Source: Kaistella haifensis DSM 19056 (GTDB lineage Bacteria > Bacteroidota > Bacteroidia > Flavobacteriales > Weeksellaceae). From it: 64,000 bases of DNA. The stretch is from NCBI RefSeq assembly GCF_000735695.2, contig NZ_JASZ02000004.1, forward strand, positions 1 through 64,000, written 5' to 3'. The notes under the pieces were generated by a model. The model did no database searches and was not told where the DNA came from. It was given only the letters and a program-made list of their open reading frames with translations. The translations under genes were made by a program, and so were the position numbers. This document shows, in pieces, positions 31,113 through 39,233 of this stretch (position 1 is the stretch's first letter; each line of letters begins with the position of its first letter).

Positions 31113-32147
31113 TTATTTATTCGGATATTTCGAATTTAAAGCCTGCAAAATCGCCCATGTTTCCGCATCCATCACGCCATCAAATTTCCCCGGCCTGAAA
31201 TGGAACTGAAAAGCTTCAATCGTCTTCTTGGTTGCGTCATCTACTGTTCCAGAAGGTTCTAAGCCATAACCTAACGATTTCAGTGCAGTTTGGTACTTAA
31301 AAATAAATTGAGGAGTAGAAAGTTCGGTTACGAAAGTTTCCGGAACAATTTGGTCGGAGAATCTTTGTTTTACTACTTCATCATACCACATTCCTATTTG
31401 GTATTCATCATATAATTTTTTCCATGGAAATTTCGGTCCCGGATCTTGTTTTCTGGTTGGTGCAATATCCGAATGAGCAAGAATATTGGTTGGGGGAATC
31501 ATATAACGATTGGCAATATCTTTAACCAAAGCTGCAACTTTTTTAATTTGCGCATCAGCAAATTCAGGGAAAATTCTATTTCCTGAAGCATCAGTTTTGT
31601 AACCTGGATTTACAATTTCGATTCCTATCGAAGTATCATTAAGCATTTGATCGTTTCTCCATGAGCTTACTCCGGCGTGGTAGGCTCTTTTATTCTCATC
31701 TACCAATTGATAAATTTCGTTGTCGCCTAAATTATTCACCAAATAATGTGCGCTTACTGATTGTTGAGTGAGCACGGTAACCGATTTATCATCATCTAAA
31801 GCGGTATAATGAAGAATAATGTATTTCTGACGAAAATTTTGTGCGACAGCCGGAAAATAAGTATATACCACTTTATATCCCGAAGGATTTGCCGAAACAA
31901 TAGAGCCATAACTAATCGTATTATCGTTTTTGGTAGCGTCGGCGATATTTACTTTATAAAAATAATGCCCATTTTCTCTTTTTAATTCCGAGTGAGCAGC
32001 CGTCGGAGCAGGCTTATTAACCGGTGTTTTTACCGTTGGAACATTTTTTTGTGGTGTTGGTGAATTTTTCTGAATATTTTTTTGAGAAGTGCAAGAAAAA
32101 AGCACCACGCTTAATCCCATGAAATATAATGAATTACGCATTTTCAT
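31113..32147 (-). CDS. N-acetylmuramoyl-L-alanine amidase, lipoprotein
   Basis: Cell-wall amidase of the Amidase_2 (AmiD-like) type that cuts the bond between MurNAc and L-Ala. The signal and lipobox are in MKMRNSLYFMGLSVVLFSC. A Pro/Thr-rich linker runs to about residue 55. The zinc ligands lie in YIILHYTALDDD, AYHAGVSSWR and LAHSDIAPTRKQDPGP. The C-terminus has a peptidoglycan-binding domain (LGYGLEPSGTVDDATKKTIEAFQ...WAILQAL). Expected site is the inner face of the outer membrane, probably in wall recycling. Confidence 0.93.
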   Translation of the reverse strand: MKMRNSLYFMGLSVVLFSCTSQKNIQKNSPTPQKNVPTVKTPVNKPAPTAAHSELKRENGHYFYKVNIADATKNDNTISYGSIVSANPSGYKVVYTYFPAVAQNFRQKYIILHYTALDDDKSVTVLTQQSVSAHYLVNNLGDNEIYQLVDENKRAYHAGVSSWRNDQMLNDTSIGIEIVNPGYKTDASGNRIFPEFADAQIKKVAALVKDIANRYMIPPTNILAHSDIAPTRKQDPGPKFPWKKLYDEYQIGMWYDEVVKQRFSDQIVPETFVTELSTPQFIFKYQTALKSLGYGLEPSGTVDDATKKTIEAFQFHFRPGKFDGVMDAETWAILQALNSKYPNK

Positions 32148-32201
32148 TCTTTTTTAATTGATTTATTTTTCAAAAATACAAAAAAAATATTGCAAAAAGT
32201 T

Positions 32202-32232
32202 TTGGTTAGTATCAAAAACAATCCTATATTTG
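32202..32232 (+). promoter_or_regulatory. Promoter of the Ser-Pro-Arg tRNA cluster
   Basis: TTG at 32202-32204, 20-base spacer, TATATTTG at 32225-32232. It ends in the same TATATTTGCACTC as the promoter of the other tRNA cluster. Confidence 0.7.
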
Positions 32233-32274
32233 CACTCGCAATTACAGAAAAGAAGTTCTTAAAATTATTGCAAA

Positions 32275-32359
32275 GGAGGGTTGCCGGAGTGGTTAACGGA
32301 GCAGTTTGCTAAACTGTCGACCCGAAAGGGTCGCGTGGGTTCGAATCCCACACCCTCCG
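32275..32359 (+). tRNA. tRNA-Ser (anticodon GCT)
   Basis: Acceptor GGAGGGT pairs with ACCCTCC. The anticodon loop is TTGCTAA, and the long variable arm (CGACCCGAAAGGGTCG) is as expected for serine. The discriminator base is G. Confidence 0.94.
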
Positions 32360-32379
32360 CAACCTTTGCACAAATTATT

Positions 32380-32454
32380 CGGGGCGTAGCGTAGTCCGGT
32401 CATCGCGCCTGGTTTGGGACCAGGAGGTCGCAGGTTCGAATCCTGCCGCCCCGA
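32380..32454 (+). tRNA. tRNA-Pro (anticodon TGG)
   Basis: Acceptor CGGGGCG pairs with CGCCCCG, the anticodon stem CCTGG/CCAGG encloses TTTGGGA, and the T-loop is TTCGAAT. Confidence 0.94.
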
Positions 32455-32466
32455 CTTTTTTCTCAC

Positions 32467-32487
32467 AAATTCCTTCGGGAATTTTTT
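32467..32487 (+). terminator. Hairpin between tRNA-Pro and tRNA-Arg
   Basis: AAATTCC-TTCG-GGAATTT followed by TTT. It may end part of the transcript before tRNA-Arg. Confidence 0.55.
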
Positions 32488-32502
32488 ATTTTCTCTTCAT
32501 AT

Positions 32503-32576
32503 GGGTGCGTAGCTCAGCTGGATAGAGCATCTGCCTTCTAAGCAGACGGTCTCAGGTTCGAATCCTGACGCGCTCA
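32503..32576 (+). tRNA. tRNA-Arg (anticodon TCT)
   Basis: Acceptor GGGTGCG pairs with CGCGCTC (with wobbles), the anticodon stem TCTGC/GCAGA encloses CTTCTAA, and the D-loop AGCTCAGCTGGATAGAGC is normal. Confidence 0.94.
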
Positions 32577-32589
32577 CTTATTGAAACCA

Positions 32590-32620
32590 AAGACTTACAA
32601 GAAATTGTAGGTCTTTTTTT
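32590..32620 (+). terminator. Terminator of the second tRNA cluster
   Basis: AAGACTTACAA pairs with TTGTAGGTCTT around GAAA and is followed by a T run. Confidence 0.75.
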
Positions 32621-32669
32621 ATTTCATTAAATCAAGAAACCAAATTCTTTTTTTTGAAAATTCTAATCA

Positions 32670-33068
32670 TCAAATCCCCAAACTCGGAACAAGAAAATAG
32701 GTCATCACAGCACTTGCCAAAATAATGAATAATGTGATGATAATCAGTAGTAATGAATTTGGTTGGTAACTGTCGGAATTAATTTCTCTTTTAGTTTTCT
32801 CAAATGAAATATAGCCCAATACCGCGGTGATGCCACCGAAAATAATCATTGCAAGACCTATTTCTGCGGAATAAGTTTTCGGCAGGACGATTGGATTACC
32901 GCCCAATCCGGCTGAAATCTGGCGAAGGAAAACCGCAAATTTCACTACCACGAAGCCGAAACCCATCAATGCAATTGCCGTTCGAATCCAAGCGAGAAAT
33001 GTACGCTCGTTGGCTAAATGATCTCTTGCAAAATTCGGATTGGGTTTTGGTGGTAGGCGCTCTTCCAT
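32670..33068 (-). CDS. YidH/DUF202 inner-membrane protein
   Basis: Small membrane protein of 132 residues with three predicted helices. The DUF202 signature LANERTFLAWIRTAIALMGFGFVVVKF lies near the N-terminus. The function of the family is not firmly known. Single gene between the second tRNA cluster and the OstA gene. Confidence 0.88.
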   Translation of the reverse strand: MEERLPPKPNPNFARDHLANERTFLAWIRTAIALMGFGFVVVKFAVFLRQISAGLGGNPIVLPKTYSAEIGLAMIIFGGITAVLGYISFEKTKREINSDSYQPNSLLLIIITLFIILASAVMTYFLVPSLGI

Positions 33069-33126
33069 TTTTCTAAGTTTTACACAAATTTAGATTTTTT
33101 TTATTTACCGGATCTGCATAAAAAAA

Positions 33127-33141
33127 CACCGAAAATCAGTG
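33127..33141 (-). terminator. Weak terminator after the OstA gene
   Basis: On the minus strand CACTG-ATTTT-CGGTG followed by a T run. The stem is only 5 bp. Confidence 0.45.
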
Positions 33142-33170
33142 CTTTTTATCTTGTTTTAAAGGCGAAAATA

Positions 33171-34907
33171 CTATTTCCTCACCCTTTTCGGTTTCTTGGC
33201 CTCTTCTTTCTGTTTTGCATCATCTATAGCTTTCTGAGCAGCGTTATATAATGCATCATCGGACTCGTATTTCACTTCTTCGTAGCCGGGCGAGTCGAGG
33301 AAGATATCTTCCCATTTTCTTAGCCGATCTTTGGTATTCCAATTGAAGTCGGGGAAAAAGCGTTTCTCGCGGGAGATTTTACTCATCGGATAAATGTCGG
33401 TATTGGCTCCCACATTGCAAGAAATAATTTGAACTTTGTTTTCTTCAAATTCCGCTTCGATGGTTCCGCAGGTTGATAAGGACACTCCTATTCTTTCAGT
33501 TTCTTTGGTTTTCTCGTTCTGATCATCGGCATAGGTGATTGCTTGGGCATTTCCGATTACTTTAGCCAAATTAACTTTATTTTCTTTGTAGTAAACCGTC
33601 ATCAGCTTCCCTTTCACTTGGTTGAATTCATCTTTTAAATTTAATGAATCGGCTTTACTGATGGCGAAGGCATTTCCCACTACTTTCAATGAATCAATAT
33701 ACTCGTTTTCAGTATCGAAATAGGCCTCAATTTTATCTCCAGTCACTTGTTTTTCGCCGCTCCACGCGATAGGTTTCCCGAAGAGATGCATGATTCCGTC
33801 GGTTTCATTAAAAGTTAAAGAATCTGCGCGAACCTGAATATTGGACTTGAACATTCTTGATTTTTGGTACGCACGGAGGAAACTTTTCTTTTTCAGCGGG
33901 TCGGTTGCGTCAACCTTTTGATAGGCAAGGATCTTTTGTGCGGAAAAATACATGGAATCCTTCTCCAAAATCTTCACTGCATACGGACGATCGGTCATCA
34001 TCGCTGAATCTTTCTTCTCGAAAATCTCACCATAACCGCCTTTCATAAAGCGTCTTTCTTTAGGATCACGCAACGTAACATTGCCTTTTGCCCTACCAAA
34101 ACCTGTAATTTGATTAAAGTACATATCGTCTCCCGTAAGGATTTTACCATTATAGTTAATCCTGGAATTTTTCTTGAGGTACACTTCTTTGGAATTCATG
34201 TTGTACGAACCTCTTTCGGTGTACACTTGATTTGCCGGATTTTGCTTATTAGTAATGGTGGTTGGACCAAAGAAATCCGCAGTATTGGTGTTTTGGTTTT
34301 GTTTTATGTTGGTTCCTTCCACCGTATATTCGGGGTTGTTGATTTTCACATTACCGGTGAAATCGATCATTTTAGAGCTGAGATCGTAGGTAGCGGATTT
34401 GGTGTACATCACATTGCTAGCGTCCGAAATAGTTCCTCCGGTGTTGAAATAGGCTTTATTGGAAATCCTGTCGTAGTAGAGTGTTTCGGTTTTTATGGTC
34501 TGTTTTGGGTCTGTAAGGACTACATTTTTCTTAGCAATTCCTTTTTGGGAGTTACCGTCGTATTCCATTTCTCCCGCTGTAATTACGGATCCGTCGGCAT
34601 TTTGCAGTTTCACATTGCCTATGGCTTTCACAAAATTCTGTTCTTCATAGAAAATTACTTCATCTGCGCTGAGCAAAGAGCCTTGATGTTCGAACTGAAC
34701 ATTGCCTGAAAAATACGGATTTCCATTATACTTTTCTGGAGTTTTCTGAAAGAAATCTGAGTGGATCAGACGCACCTTTTGCCCTTGTGGAGCATTCTGG
34801 GCGCTATTGAAATACGGATCTTTCACCAAAGGATCCTTTGGCGTGGTGGTAATCTGTGAGAAAACATTCCCACTGATTAACATTAACAAAACGAAAAAGT
34901 TCTTCAT
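33171..34907 (-). CDS. OstA-like lipopolysaccharide transport protein
   Basis: Periplasmic protein of 578 residues with a signal peptide (MKNFFVLLMLISGNVFSQ). It has repeated OstA/LptA-type beta-jellyroll units, for example NPYFSGNVQFEHQGSLLSADEVIFYEEQNFVKAIGNVKLQ, seen as SADEVIFYEEQN and AIGNVKL. Later copies read TGDDMYFNQITGFGRAKGNV and RADSLTFNETDGIMHLFG. By analogy with LptA it should help carry LPS to the outer membrane. The C-terminus is Lys-rich. Its ATG overlaps the stop codon of the Fur-family gene, so the two are translationally coupled. Confidence 0.85.
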   Translation of the reverse strand: MKNFFVLLMLISGNVFSQITTTPKDPLVKDPYFNSAQNAPQGQKVRLIHSDFFQKTPEKYNGNPYFSGNVQFEHQGSLLSADEVIFYEEQNFVKAIGNVKLQNADGSVITAGEMEYDGNSQKGIAKKNVVLTDPKQTIKTETLYYDRISNKAYFNTGGTISDASNVMYTKSATYDLSSKMIDFTGNVKINNPEYTVEGTNIKQNQNTNTADFFGPTTITNKQNPANQVYTERGSYNMNSKEVYLKKNSRINYNGKILTGDDMYFNQITGFGRAKGNVTLRDPKERRFMKGGYGEIFEKKDSAMMTDRPYAVKILEKDSMYFSAQKILAYQKVDATDPLKKKSFLRAYQKSRMFKSNIQVRADSLTFNETDGIMHLFGKPIAWSGEKQVTGDKIEAYFDTENEYIDSLKVVGNAFAISKADSLNLKDEFNQVKGKLMTVYYKENKVNLAKVIGNAQAITYADDQNEKTKETERIGVSLSTCGTIEAEFEENKVQIISCNVGANTDIYPMSKISREKRFFPDFNWNTKDRLRKWEDIFLDSPGYEEVKYESDDALYNAAQKAIDDAKQKEEAKKPKRVRK

Positions 34908-35380
34908 TAATCTTTTTTGGTACCGTAGAAATAAAGTGAGTGAGAATCAATAGTTACGCCAAATGCACTTTCAATGGCTTCTTTAATTCCCTGAATTCTC
35001 GGATCACAGAACTCGATAATTTCTTCGATTTCCTTGTCGGAATCTTTCTTGTAAATCACCAAATGATCATGTTGTTTATCAAAATATGATTTTTCGTAAG
35101 ACGAGGAAGTAAGGGTTTTCTCACCAAATTGATGCTTGCGTATAAGACCAGCGTCGAGAAAGATTTCGATGGTGTTATAGATCGTAGCTTTGGAAACGTG
35201 ATACTTTTTCTGCATCATGAGGAGGTAAAGATCGTCCACATTGAAGTGATGCTCCATATTGTATATTTCTTCCAAAATAGTGTATCGTTCGGGCGTATTT
35301 CTAAAACCTTTTTCTAGGAGGTATTGTCTTAAAACCTCTTTTATCGTTGTTATATTAAGTTCTTTCTGTTTAGTGTCCAT
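34907..35380 (-). CDS. Fur-family transcriptional regulator lacking the CxxC zinc site
   Basis: Metal or peroxide-responsive repressor. The winged-helix DNA-binding part is EHHFNVDDLYLLMMQKKYHVSKATIYNTIEIFLDAGLI (motif VSKATIYNTIE). The dimerisation part keeps the regulatory ligands in FDKQHDHLVIY, EFCDPRIQGI and IDSHSLYFYG. The structural CxxC that usually follows HDHL is replaced by IYKKDSD, so the second zinc is absent. Length is 157. It is directly coupled to the OstA gene, so it may control envelope functions or itself. A TAAATTTG box lies at 35396-35403 on the minus strand. Confidence 0.9.
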   Translation of the reverse strand: MDTKQKELNITTIKEVLRQYLLEKGFRNTPERYTILEEIYNMEHHFNVDDLYLLMMQKKYHVSKATIYNTIEIFLDAGLIRKHQFGEKTLTSSSYEKSYFDKQHDHLVIYKKDSDKEIEEIIEFCDPRIQGIKEAIESAFGVTIDSHSLYFYGTKKD

Positions 35381-35442
35381 TGAAAAAATTATCTACAAAT
35401 TTATTGATTTTATTCTAAATGAAAACCGGTGAACCAACCACT

Positions 35443-35470
35443 AAAAAAATTCCCGGCAAGAACCGGGAAA
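35443..35470 (-). terminator. Terminator of kup
   Basis: On the minus strand TCCCGG-TTCTTG-CCGGGA followed by ATTTTTTT. Confidence 0.75.
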
Positions 35471-35476
35471 AATTTG

Positions 35477-37468
35477 TTAAGCGTCGTAATGTTTAAAATT
35501 GACTTGCTGAATTCTTTTGGTAACAATTGTTTGATCCAGCAATGGTGCGGATTCAACAACAACATTGTGTGGCGAAACTCCCCATGCTTTGAAATCGTCA
35601 CTACCGATATATTTCACAAAATGGTAAATACTTAAGGTCAATTTTTCTTTCACCGTTAATAAAGTATCGTTAATATAGGTGTTATCAATAATTACATACT
35701 TCAAATCTGGTGGGATATTGTGGATTCTAAGCGACGGATGACTGCTTCGGGAAGGTATTGTACCTTCTTTCATCATATCCTCTAAAACCTGATCGAAATA
35801 ATCGTTGATTCGTCGATCAATCTTAAAACCAAGTAGGAAATTAATTCGGTAAATCGTACCCGGCATAATTTCATCAATCGTATATTTAAAAGTAAAAGGA
35901 TCTTCCTGATTGATAATATTCAGAATAAAATAATGATCTGCTCGCTTCGGTTGCTTTCGAAGAATGGAATAAATAATCTTGGCTTCGATTTCATCTTCTT
36001 TTTTAGCACGGCTCAGAAAAGCAAGATTTGTCGCATATTTAGGAATTGTTTCATCGAGTTTTAAATCTTTAATGATAGAAACATATTTTTCCAGTTTTAC
36101 GAATTTGATGAATTTAGCTTTAATTAATCTACCGTTATACCAAGCATACATGCAAACCGCAATGAAACCGCCAAGCGCTACTGTAAGCCAACCTCCATCG
36201 AAGAATTTGATGACATTTGCATAAAAGAAACCGAGTTCGATAAATAAATAAACAGTAATAAAACAGATGGCAAAAACCTTGTTCACACGAGTTCTGCTGA
36301 GCCAAAAGAACAGGAGTATCGTCGTCATAATCATCGTGATGGTAATCGTAAGTCCGTATGCTGCTTCCATAGATTCGGAACGCTGAAAATACATTACCAC
36401 GATAAAACACAGCACCATCAGTCCCCAATTGATTCTCGGGATATACATTTGTCCTTTAACTCCGGATGGATAATCAATTTGCTGGTTCGGCCAGAAGGAA
36501 ATCGACATTGCTTCTGAAAACATCGTAAACGAGCCTGTAATTACAGATTGACTGGCAATAATCGCCGCTGCAGTTGCCAAAATAACTCCGGGCAATATGG
36601 CCCAAACCGGCATAATGCCGAACATAGGATTGATTCCTTCCGCTACTTTATGATGATTATCCAGCAACCAAGCTCCTTGACCTAGATAATTCAGGATAAG
36701 CATTGCTTTTACAAAAGCCCAACTCACCCGGATATTTTTAATTCCGCAATGACCAAGATCAGAATAAAGAGCTTCTGCACCGGTAGTACAAAGAAAAACC
36801 GCTCCCATAATGACAATGGCACTAGGTGAATGAGTAATTAAATTATATGCGTAATATGGATTAAATGCTTTGAAGATTTCGATATGATCGAAAATATGCA
36901 TTCCACCGAAAATTCCTAAAACAAGGAACCAAATAACCATCACAGGACCGAAAAACTTCCCGATAGAAGCCGTTCCGAATTGCTGAATAAAAAAAACGAC
37001 CGCCAAAATAATCATCGTGATAGCAACTACAGGGGTGTTTGGACTATAAATTTTCAAACCTTCCACTGCAGACATTACCGTCAAAGAAGGCGTTATAACA
37101 CTATCTGCCACCAATGTGGATGCCCCAATAATCGCCACCACATACAGCCATTTTTTCTTGAGTCTTTTAACTAAAGAATACAAAGAAAGTATTCCACCTT
37201 CTCCTTTGTTATCCGCCCGAAGTGCGATAACTACATATTTAATGGTGGTTTGCAGCGTAAGAGTCCAAATAATACATGAAAGTGCTCCTTCAATATACTC
37301 ATCGAAAGGTAAATTACCACCTTCTTGCCTTGCGTTCACAATTGCTTTCATTACATAAAGCGGTGAGGTACCAATATCTCCGAAAACAATTCCAAGTGAA
37401 ACCAGCACTCCCATTGCGGTGAGTTTTTTCGTGTCAAAATGGTGACCACCTTCTGTTACTTCTGCCAT
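35477..37468 (-). CDS. kup: KUP potassium transporter
   Basis: Inner-membrane K+ uptake protein, probably proton-coupled. The family start is clear: GVLVSLGIVFGDIGTSPLYVMKAI, with GALSCIIWTLTLQTTIKYV and ADNKGEGGILSLYSLV. About 12 membrane helices fill residues 15-450, followed by a ~200-residue cytoplasmic domain. GAVFLCTTGAEALYSDLGHCG is conserved. Length 663 is normal. Single gene. Confidence 0.95.
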   Translation of the reverse strand: MAEVTEGGHHFDTKKLTAMGVLVSLGIVFGDIGTSPLYVMKAIVNARQEGGNLPFDEYIEGALSCIIWTLTLQTTIKYVVIALRADNKGEGGILSLYSLVKRLKKKWLYVVAIIGASTLVADSVITPSLTVMSAVEGLKIYSPNTPVVAITMIILAVVFFIQQFGTASIGKFFGPVMVIWFLVLGIFGGMHIFDHIEIFKAFNPYYAYNLITHSPSAIVIMGAVFLCTTGAEALYSDLGHCGIKNIRVSWAFVKAMLILNYLGQGAWLLDNHHKVAEGINPMFGIMPVWAILPGVILATAAAIIASQSVITGSFTMFSEAMSISFWPNQQIDYPSGVKGQMYIPRINWGLMVLCFIVVMYFQRSESMEAAYGLTITITMIMTTILLFFWLSRTRVNKVFAICFITVYLFIELGFFYANVIKFFDGGWLTVALGGFIAVCMYAWYNGRLIKAKFIKFVKLEKYVSIIKDLKLDETIPKYATNLAFLSRAKKEDEIEAKIIYSILRKQPKRADHYFILNIINQEDPFTFKYTIDEIMPGTIYRINFLLGFKIDRRINDYFDQVLEDMMKEGTIPSRSSHPSLRIHNIPPDLKYVIIDNTYINDTLLTVKEKLTLSIYHFVKYIGSDDFKAWGVSPHNVVVESAPLLDQTIVTKRIQQVNFKHYDA

Positions 37469-37542
37469 TATTCAGTTTTAAATATTGCGTAAATTTAAAT
37501 TAAAAAGTCATTCAGCAATGAATTTTCATACATAATATAAAC

Positions 37543-37569
37543 TTAAAAAACTCCTTTTCAGGAGTTTTA
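37543..37569 (-). terminator. Terminator of the pyruvate dehydrogenase beta gene
   Basis: On the minus strand AAAACTCC-TGAAAA-GGAGTTTT followed by TTAAG. Confidence 0.7.
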
Positions 37570-37572
37570 TTT

Positions 37573-38556
37573 TTAAGCTTTGATGTACAATGCATTTTTT
37601 ATTTCTGCTTTCACTTTTTCAAGTTTCGGGAACCACTCCGCAAATAATGCAGCCGAATAAGGCGCAGGTGCATCTGGTGTTGTAATCCTCTTAATCGGAG
37701 CATCAAGATAGTCAAAAGCTTTCTGCTGAACCATATATGTAATTTCCGAAGAAACAGACGCAAAAGGCCATGCTTCTTCCAAAATCACCATGCGGTTGGT
37801 CTTTTTTACAGAAGCAATTACGGCATCGAAATCTAACGGACGAACTGTTCTAAGATCAATTACTTCCACTGAAATACCTTCTTTCTCCATATCTTCAGCC
37901 GCTTGCATCGCCAGTTTCATAATTTTACCAAAAGAAACCAAAGTTACATCTTTACCTTCTTTTTTGATATCCGCTTTTCCGATCGGTAGATAATATTCTT
38001 CGTCAGGAATTTCCATTTTATCGCCATACATTTGCTCTGATTCCATGAAGATTATCGGATCGTTATCCTGGATTGCAGATTTCAACAGACCTTTTGCATC
38101 GTATGGGTTTGAAGGTACAATAACCTTTAAACCTGGAACATTTGCAAACCAACTTTCTAGAGCTTGGGAGTGTGTTGCTCCTAACTGACCAGCTGATGCG
38201 GTAGGACCACGGAAAACGATTGGGCAATTCCACTGTCCGCCACTCATTTGACGGATTTTAGCAGCATTGTTGATAATTTGATCAATTCCTACTAATGAGA
38301 AATTGAAGGTCATATATTCTACAATTGGGCGATTACCATTCATTGCAGATCCTATCGCAATTCCTGTGAAACCCAACTCGGCAATCGGAGTATCTATCAC
38401 TCTTTTAGGGCCAAATTCATCGAGCATACCTTTTGATGCTTTATAAGCACCGTTATATTCCGCAACCTCTTCACCCATTAAATAAATTGATGAGTCTTTG
38501 CGCATTTCCTCGCTCATTGCTTGTGCAATTACTTCTCTAAAAGTATATTCTGCCAT
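37573..38556 (-). CDS. pdhB: Pyruvate dehydrogenase E1 component, beta subunit
   Basis: Beta subunit of the thiamine-diphosphate E1 enzyme that decarboxylates pyruvate and feeds acetyl groups to E2. Motifs include MGEEVAEYNGAYKASKGM, FGPKRVIDTPIAELGFTGIAIGSA, AGQLGATHSQALESWFANVPGLKVIVPSNPYDAKGLL (seen as ATHSQ and VPSNPYDAKGLL) and VIDLRTVRPLD. I use the ATG at 38556 (MAEYTFREVIAQAM), giving 327 residues; the longer frame from 38694 overlaps the DUF2147 gene and is not conserved. The alpha subunit is not adjacent. Confidence 0.94.
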   Translation of the reverse strand: MAEYTFREVIAQAMSEEMRKDSSIYLMGEEVAEYNGAYKASKGMLDEFGPKRVIDTPIAELGFTGIAIGSAMNGNRPIVEYMTFNFSLVGIDQIINNAAKIRQMSGGQWNCPIVFRGPTASAGQLGATHSQALESWFANVPGLKVIVPSNPYDAKGLLKSAIQDNDPIIFMESEQMYGDKMEIPDEEYYLPIGKADIKKEGKDVTLVSFGKIMKLAMQAAEDMEKEGISVEVIDLRTVRPLDFDAVIASVKKTNRMVILEEAWPFASVSSEITYMVQQKAFDYLDAPIKRITTPDAPAPYSAALFAEWFPKLEKVKAEIKNALYIKA

Positions 38557-38621
38557 AATTTTTGAAAAATTTAGAGTACAAAAGTAAAGTTTTTTTCGCA
38601 AATTTTCGGGCGCAACAGGAC

Positions 38622-38650
38622 AAAAAAAAAGCAACTCTTTCGAATTGCTT
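38622..38650 (-). terminator. Terminator of the DUF2147 gene
   Basis: On the minus strand AAGCAA and TTGCTT flank TTCGAAAGAG, followed by a T run of about nine. Confidence 0.7.
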
Positions 38651-38675
38651 GTTTTTTCTTGTTGTAATGATTCTT

Positions 38676-39095
38676 TTATTTCACTGCGTGCCAAGTTTGG
38701 CTTCTTCCGATCAGTGAAAATCCAATATAACCTCTAACATTCAATTTATCGCCTTCTCTGGTGATATTGCACTTGTACGTTTTTCCTGTTTTAGGATCAG
38801 TGATGGTTCCTCCGGTGAATTCTTTCCCTTCTTTTTTCATACCTCTCACGATTTCCATACCCAAAAGCGGTTTGTTTTTTCTATCGTCTTTACAATCTAC
38901 ACAATTTGGATTAGCAGGTTTTATCAAAAGTTGAGAGATTTTTCCGTAGTATTTACCGTCAGACTTTTTGTAAATCTCTACAATAGATTTTGCTTGTCCA
39001 GTTTCATCATCGATGGTTTTCCATTTTCCTTCGATTTGTGCATAAGATAGTGTTGCGAAAAATAAGGCAACGAAAGCGAAAATTATCTTTTTCAT
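38676..39095 (-). CDS. DUF2147 secreted protein
   Basis: Small exported protein of 139 residues: signal MKKIIFAFVALFFATLSYA, then the DUF2147 domain (IEGKWKTIDDETGQAKSIVEIYKKSDGKYYGKI, and the tail LNVRGYIGFSLIGRSQTWHAV). A CVDC pair is present in NPNCVDCKDD. The fold is lipocalin-like in related structures; its ligand is unknown. Confidence 0.9.
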   Translation of the reverse strand: MKKIIFAFVALFFATLSYAQIEGKWKTIDDETGQAKSIVEIYKKSDGKYYGKISQLLIKPANPNCVDCKDDRKNKPLLGMEIVRGMKKEGKEFTGGTITDPKTGKTYKCNITREGDKLNVRGYIGFSLIGRSQTWHAVK

Positions 39096-39233
39096 AAGAT
39101 TAATTATTTTTAAATTTTTAGTTTGATAAATGTAATTAAAAAAAGTTAAACACCAAATTTTTAATTATTCGCAACATACTAATGATTGTATTTAGGAAAT
39201 TTTAAAAATCTAAACACTTCAAAATTATTTTGA

